DNA of 9,459 nucleotides, taken from Gammaproteobacteria bacterium. Its GTDB lineage: Bacteria > Pseudomonadota > Gammaproteobacteria > GCA-001735895. The position numbers and the translations under genes are program-made. Positions 6,491-9,459 of the stretch are shown here, in pieces. Below the pieces are notes generated by a model. The model made no database searches. It saw only the letters and a program-made list of their open reading frames with translations, and was not told where the DNA came from. Position 1 is the first letter of the stretch, and each line of letters begins with the position of its first letter. The DNA lies in assembly GCA_003231795.1 (NCBI GenBank), contig QIJI01000110.1:1-9459 (forward strand), written 5' to 3'.

Positions 6491-7627
6491 ATGGATATCA
6501 ATTATACCGACCGTCCCTGGATGGATCCGGAAGCTGAACCATTCATCAAGATACAAAGTGTCAGCAAACACTTCGGTGATTTCACTGCAGTCGACAGCGT
6601 CGACCTCGATATTTACAAGGGCGAGTTGTTCTGTCTTCTTGGCGGTTCCGGCTGTGGCAAGTCGACTCTGTTGCGCATGCTTGCCGGCTTTGAATATCCC
6701 TCTGCAGGTAACATTCTGATTGACGGTGCCAACATGAATGATGTGCCGCCTTACGAGCGACCCGTCAACATGATGTTTCAGTCCTATGCGCTGTTTCCGC
6801 ACATGACGGTGGAAAAGAATGTCGCCTATGGCTTGAAGCGGGATGGCATTGCGCTCAAGGAAGTCAACCAACGCGTCGAGGAAATGCTCTCGATGGTGGA
6901 GCTTTCGCAGTTTGCGAAACGTAAACCGCACCAGTTATCAGGCGGCCAGCGCCAGCGGGTTGCCCTCGCGCGAGCCCTGGTCAAACAACCGAAAGTGTTA
7001 CTGCTGGACGAACCCTTGGGCGCGCTGGATAAACGCCTGCGCGAACAAACCCAATACGAACTGATGAACCTCCAGGAGCAACTCGGGATAACTTTCGTGG
7101 TGGTCACGCACGACCAGGAAGAAGCGATGACACTGTCGACCAGGATCGCAGTGATGGATAACGGGCGATTCCAGCAAATCGGCACCCCCACCGAAATATA
7201 CGAATTCCCAAATTCGCGGCACGTGGCCACGTTTATTGGGAATGCCAATATGTTCGAAGGGCGGGTAGTTGAAAACGGGCCGGATCACGTCATTGTCAAA
7301 AGTCATAATCCTGATTGCGAGTTTTATGTCGATCACGGCATGTCGATACAGGAAGGTTCCAAGGTCTGGATTGCGTTACGCCCCGAGAAAATGAAAATTT
7401 CCAAACAGGCCCCGGATAACGACACCAATTCGATCAAGGGAATGGTTCACGACATCGGCTATCTCGGCGGCACATCTACCTACCGGATACAGATAGAAGG
7501 CGACCGAATTCTGGAAATAACCTCGCCCAACCAGGTCAGACCAAAAGATGGCAACCCGCCAATCGACTGGGACGAAGAAGTGTATCTCAGTTGGGAGCCG
7601 TCGAGCTCGGTGGTATTGACCAAATGA
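6491..7627 (+). CDS. potG: ABC transporter ATPase, putrescine/polyamine importer (PotG family)
   Basis: The 378-residue cytosolic ATPase powers the importer. Walker A is GGSGCGKST (51-59, Lys57), the Q-loop Gln97 lies in MMFQSYALFPHMT, the signature is LSGGQ (149-153), Walker B is LLLDEP (170-175), the D-loop is GALD, and the switch His207 lies in VVTHDQEEA. After about residue 245 comes a TOBE-type regulatory region, with IALRPEKM and a final SSSVVLTK like E. coli PotG (377 residues). The strong Shine-Dalgarno AGGGGG (6481-6486) stands 4 nt before ATG. The stop overlaps the next start by ATGA, so PotG and PotH are probably translationally coupled. Everything needed for catalysis is present. 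Confidence 0.93.
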   Translation: MDINYTDRPWMDPEAEPFIKIQSVSKHFGDFTAVDSVDLDIYKGELFCLLGGSGCGKSTLLRMLAGFEYPSAGNILIDGANMNDVPPYERPVNMMFQSYALFPHMTVEKNVAYGLKRDGIALKEVNQRVEEMLSMVELSQFAKRKPHQLSGGQRQRVALARALVKQPKVLLLDEPLGALDKRLREQTQYELMNLQEQLGITFVVVTHDQEEAMTLSTRIAVMDNGRFQQIGTPTEIYEFPNSRHVATFIGNANMFEGRVVENGPDHVIVKSHNPDCEFYVDHGMSIQEGSKVWIALRPEKMKISKQAPDNDTNSIKGMVHDIGYLGGTSTYRIQIEGDRILEITSPNQVRPKDGNPPIDWDEEVYLSWEPSSSVVLTK

Positions 7628-8580
7628 ACTCCCCCGCCGAATCGACCATGGTCGCGGAGGCTGACCTCAAAAGCAGGTTAATGCACCGATTTACACATAT
7701 GCTTCATAGTAACTGGAAACTGCTAATCCTGCTGATTCCGTTTGTCTGGTTATTGATTTTCTTTCTCGCACCGTTTTTCTTTGTCCTTAAAATCAGCTTC
7801 GCGGAATATGCCCTGAAAAGCCCGCCCTACACCAATCTGATTGAGTGGGCAGACGAAGGCGTGATGCAGATCCGCATCGTGGTCGACAATTACGCCTACC
7901 TGTGGGAAGACGATCTTTACGTCAATACCTATTTGAACTCGGTCAAGATTGCTTCAATCTCGACTATTTTATGTCTGCTCATTGGTTACCCGATGGCGTA
8001 TGCGATCGTACGCTCCGACCATACCACCAAACATGTATTGCTGATGTTGATCATCCTGCCCTTCTGGACTTCGTTCCTGTTGCGTGTCTATGCCTGGATG
8101 GGAATTCTGGCCGATCAGGGTTTGATCAACGACATAATCAGGTGGTTTGGTTTCGAACCCATTCGTCTGCTATACACCGAGACCGCGGTTTACATCGGTA
8201 TTGTCTATACCTATCTGCCATTCATGATTCTGCCGCTATACGCGAACATGGAAAAACTCGACTGGACCCTGCTTGAGGCGGCTTCCGACCTCGGTGCCCG
8301 GCCAACGACAACGTTTTTCACGGTCACCATGCCAATGACCATTCCGGGAATTGTCGCCGGATCATTACTGGTGTTTATTCCTGCGACCGGAGAATTCGTC
8401 ATCCCCGACCTGCTCGGTGGCGGTAACGTCTTGATGATCGGGCGGGTACTCTACAACGAATTTAATTCCAATATCGACTGGCCCGTGGCTTCGGCAGTTG
8501 CGATCGCGTTGCTGTTGGTGCTGGTGCTGCCAATGATGTTGTATCAGCATATGCAGGGCAAGGAGGCCGAAACACAATGA
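7624..8580 (+). CDS. potH: ABC transporter permease, putrescine/polyamine importer (PotH family)
   Basis: This is a 318-residue inner-membrane permease with about six membrane segments, near residues 31-58, 101-129, 138-161, 187-209, 240-261 and 286-307. The cytoplasmic EAA loop that docks on the ATPase is EAASDLGARP (218-227). It follows E. coli PotH (317 residues) closely, including LPFWTSFLLRVYAWMGIL, PATGEFVIP and MIGRVLYNEF. I chose ATG at 7624, which overlaps the potG stop by ATGA. A TTG at 7591 is in frame but would add 11 residues deep inside potG. PotH pairs with the downstream permease to form the channel. Confidence 0.92.
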   Translation: MNSPAESTMVAEADLKSRLMHRFTHMLHSNWKLLILLIPFVWLLIFFLAPFFFVLKISFAEYALKSPPYTNLIEWADEGVMQIRIVVDNYAYLWEDDLYVNTYLNSVKIASISTILCLLIGYPMAYAIVRSDHTTKHVLLMLIILPFWTSFLLRVYAWMGILADQGLINDIIRWFGFEPIRLLYTETAVYIGIVYTYLPFMILPLYANMEKLDWTLLEAASDLGARPTTTFFTVTMPMTIPGIVAGSLLVFIPATGEFVIPDLLGGGNVLMIGRVLYNEFNSNIDWPVASAVAIALLLVLVLPMMLYQHMQGKEAETQ

Positions 8581-9419
8581 GCGTCGGTAAAAAATCCAGG
8601 TTCCTTTTCTTCACCACCTGTTTCGGGATCGCGTTTCTCTACATCCCGATGATCCTGCTGGTGGTCTATTCGTTCAACAAGTCCCGAATAGTGCCAGTCT
8701 GGGGTGGCTTTTCGACCAGATGGTACGGCGTTTTGTTCGAAAGCGAAGAGGTCTGGGAAGCGGTTGCGCTAAGCCTGAAAATCGCAACGGTCAACGCCAC
8801 ATTTGCGATGTTGTTCGGTACCTTCGCGGGTCTGGCACTGGTACGTTTCGGAAGTTTCAGAGGCCGCACACTGTTCAGCGGCATGATTTCAGCACCGCTG
8901 GTAATGCCCGAAGTCATCACCGGCCTGTCGTTGTTACTGATGTTTATATGGCTCAAAAATTTTATCGGCTGGCCCGATCAACGTGGATTTACCACCATCA
9001 CGATTGCGCATATCACTTTCTCGATGGCCTATGTTGCGGTAATCATCCAGTCCCGACTGGCTGGAATGGCACAGGATCTTGAGGAAGCCGCGATGGACCT
9101 CGGAGCCAGACCATTTCGAGTGCTCGCCGATATTACGCTGCCGTTACTGGCTCCGGGCATGCTGGCCGGCTGGTTGCTCGCGTTCACGCTATCGCTCGAC
9201 GACCTGATTATTGCCTCCTTTGTATCGGGCCCAGGTGCTGTCACCCTGCCCATGCTGATTTATTCGCGCGTACGCCTCGGCTTGCGTCCTGACATCAATG
9301 CGCTGGCAACAATCATCATACTGACGGTTGCAATCGGGGTACTGTTAGCAGCCTACATCTTGTTCCGCCAGCAGAAGCAGCGCGAGCAAGATCTCAAGAT
9401 GATCGCCGAAGAAACCTGA
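8577..9419 (+). CDS. potI: ABC transporter permease, putrescine/polyamine importer (PotI family)
   Basis: The second inner-membrane permease has 280 residues (E. coli PotI has 281) and about six membrane segments, near 9-32, 62-90, 102-126, 138-158, 190-212 and 241-264. The EAA loop is EEAAMDLGARPF (169-180). Family blocks include SAPLVMPEVITGLSLLL, FTLSLDDLIIASFVSGPG and TLPMLIYSRVRLG. The ATG overlaps the potH stop by ATGA and follows AAGGAGG by about 11 nt, so PotH and PotI should be made in equal amounts. It ends the operon as far as the window shows; the remaining 40 nt contain no terminator. Confidence 0.93.
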   Translation: MSVGKKSRFLFFTTCFGIAFLYIPMILLVVYSFNKSRIVPVWGGFSTRWYGVLFESEEVWEAVALSLKIATVNATFAMLFGTFAGLALVRFGSFRGRTLFSGMISAPLVMPEVITGLSLLLMFIWLKNFIGWPDQRGFTTITIAHITFSMAYVAVIIQSRLAGMAQDLEEAAMDLGARPFRVLADITLPLLAPGMLAGWLLAFTLSLDDLIIASFVSGPGAVTLPMLIYSRVRLGLRPDINALATIIILTVAIGVLLAAYILFRQQKQREQDLKMIAEET

Positions 9420-9459
9420 AATGTGAGTTGCTGGCACCGGCGTATAATTTTTTCATGTT

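Noticed and set aside
7591..7623. Longer PotH-like protein starting at TTG 7591.
   Set aside because: The ATG at 7624 overlaps the preceding stop by ATGA, as at the next junction, and matches the normal family length.
9443..9448. TATAAT near the right edge, possibly a promoter for a gene beyond the window.
   Set aside because: No acceptable -35 is found 15-19 bp upstream and the downstream gene is not visible.

Overview
The window looks like a chromosomal segment of a Pseudomonadota bacterium, most likely a gammaproteobacterium. The GC content is moderate, Shine-Dalgarno sequences are strong (GAGGAGG, AAGGAGG), genes are tightly packed with ATGA overlaps, and the transporter proteins read closely like Escherichia coli PotFGHI. 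This assignment rests on resemblance recalled from known proteins, not on a search. I see no tRNA, rRNA, insertion sequence or CRISPR array.

The left half (1-4254) is a minus-strand catabolic operon read from right to left. It holds a class III (omega) aminotransferase, a Rieske non-heme iron oxygenase of the type that attacks quaternary ammonium compounds, and a trimethylamine-dehydrogenase-like flavoprotein that starts 3 nt after the Rieske stop and runs off the window. The last two are N-demethylation enzymes by family. The first handles primary amines.

The centre (4255-4409) is an AT-rich divergent control region. On the minus strand a -35 TTGAAA and a perfect -10 TATAAT flank a 16-bp spacer. 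A perfect 8-1-8 palindrome fills that spacer, and a tandem TTTCAAT repeat with 10-bp periodicity adjoins it. A weaker plus-strand promoter points to a TetR/BetI-like regulator (to 5051), the likely occupant of these sites.

The right half (5083-9419) is a plus-strand transport operon, potF-potG-potH-potI-like: periplasmic binding protein, ATPase and two permeases. A 7-bp G+C-rich hairpin with a T-run lies between potF and potG and probably reduces transcription of the downstream genes. Between the regulator and potF is a previously easy-to-miss remnant of a second binding-protein gene. It has the same ribosome-binding sequence and a signal-peptide-like start, then a large internal deletion, a codon-aligned I-D-V-T-F block and a stop.

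Taken together, the genes suggest uptake of a cationic amine by a putrescine-type ABC importer, oxidative N-demethylation, and transamination of a primary amine, all under one BetI-like repressor. The substrate is not determined by the sequence. An N-methylated di- or polyamine, or an omega-amino-acid betaine, would fit all parts. That is the main hypothesis offered here.
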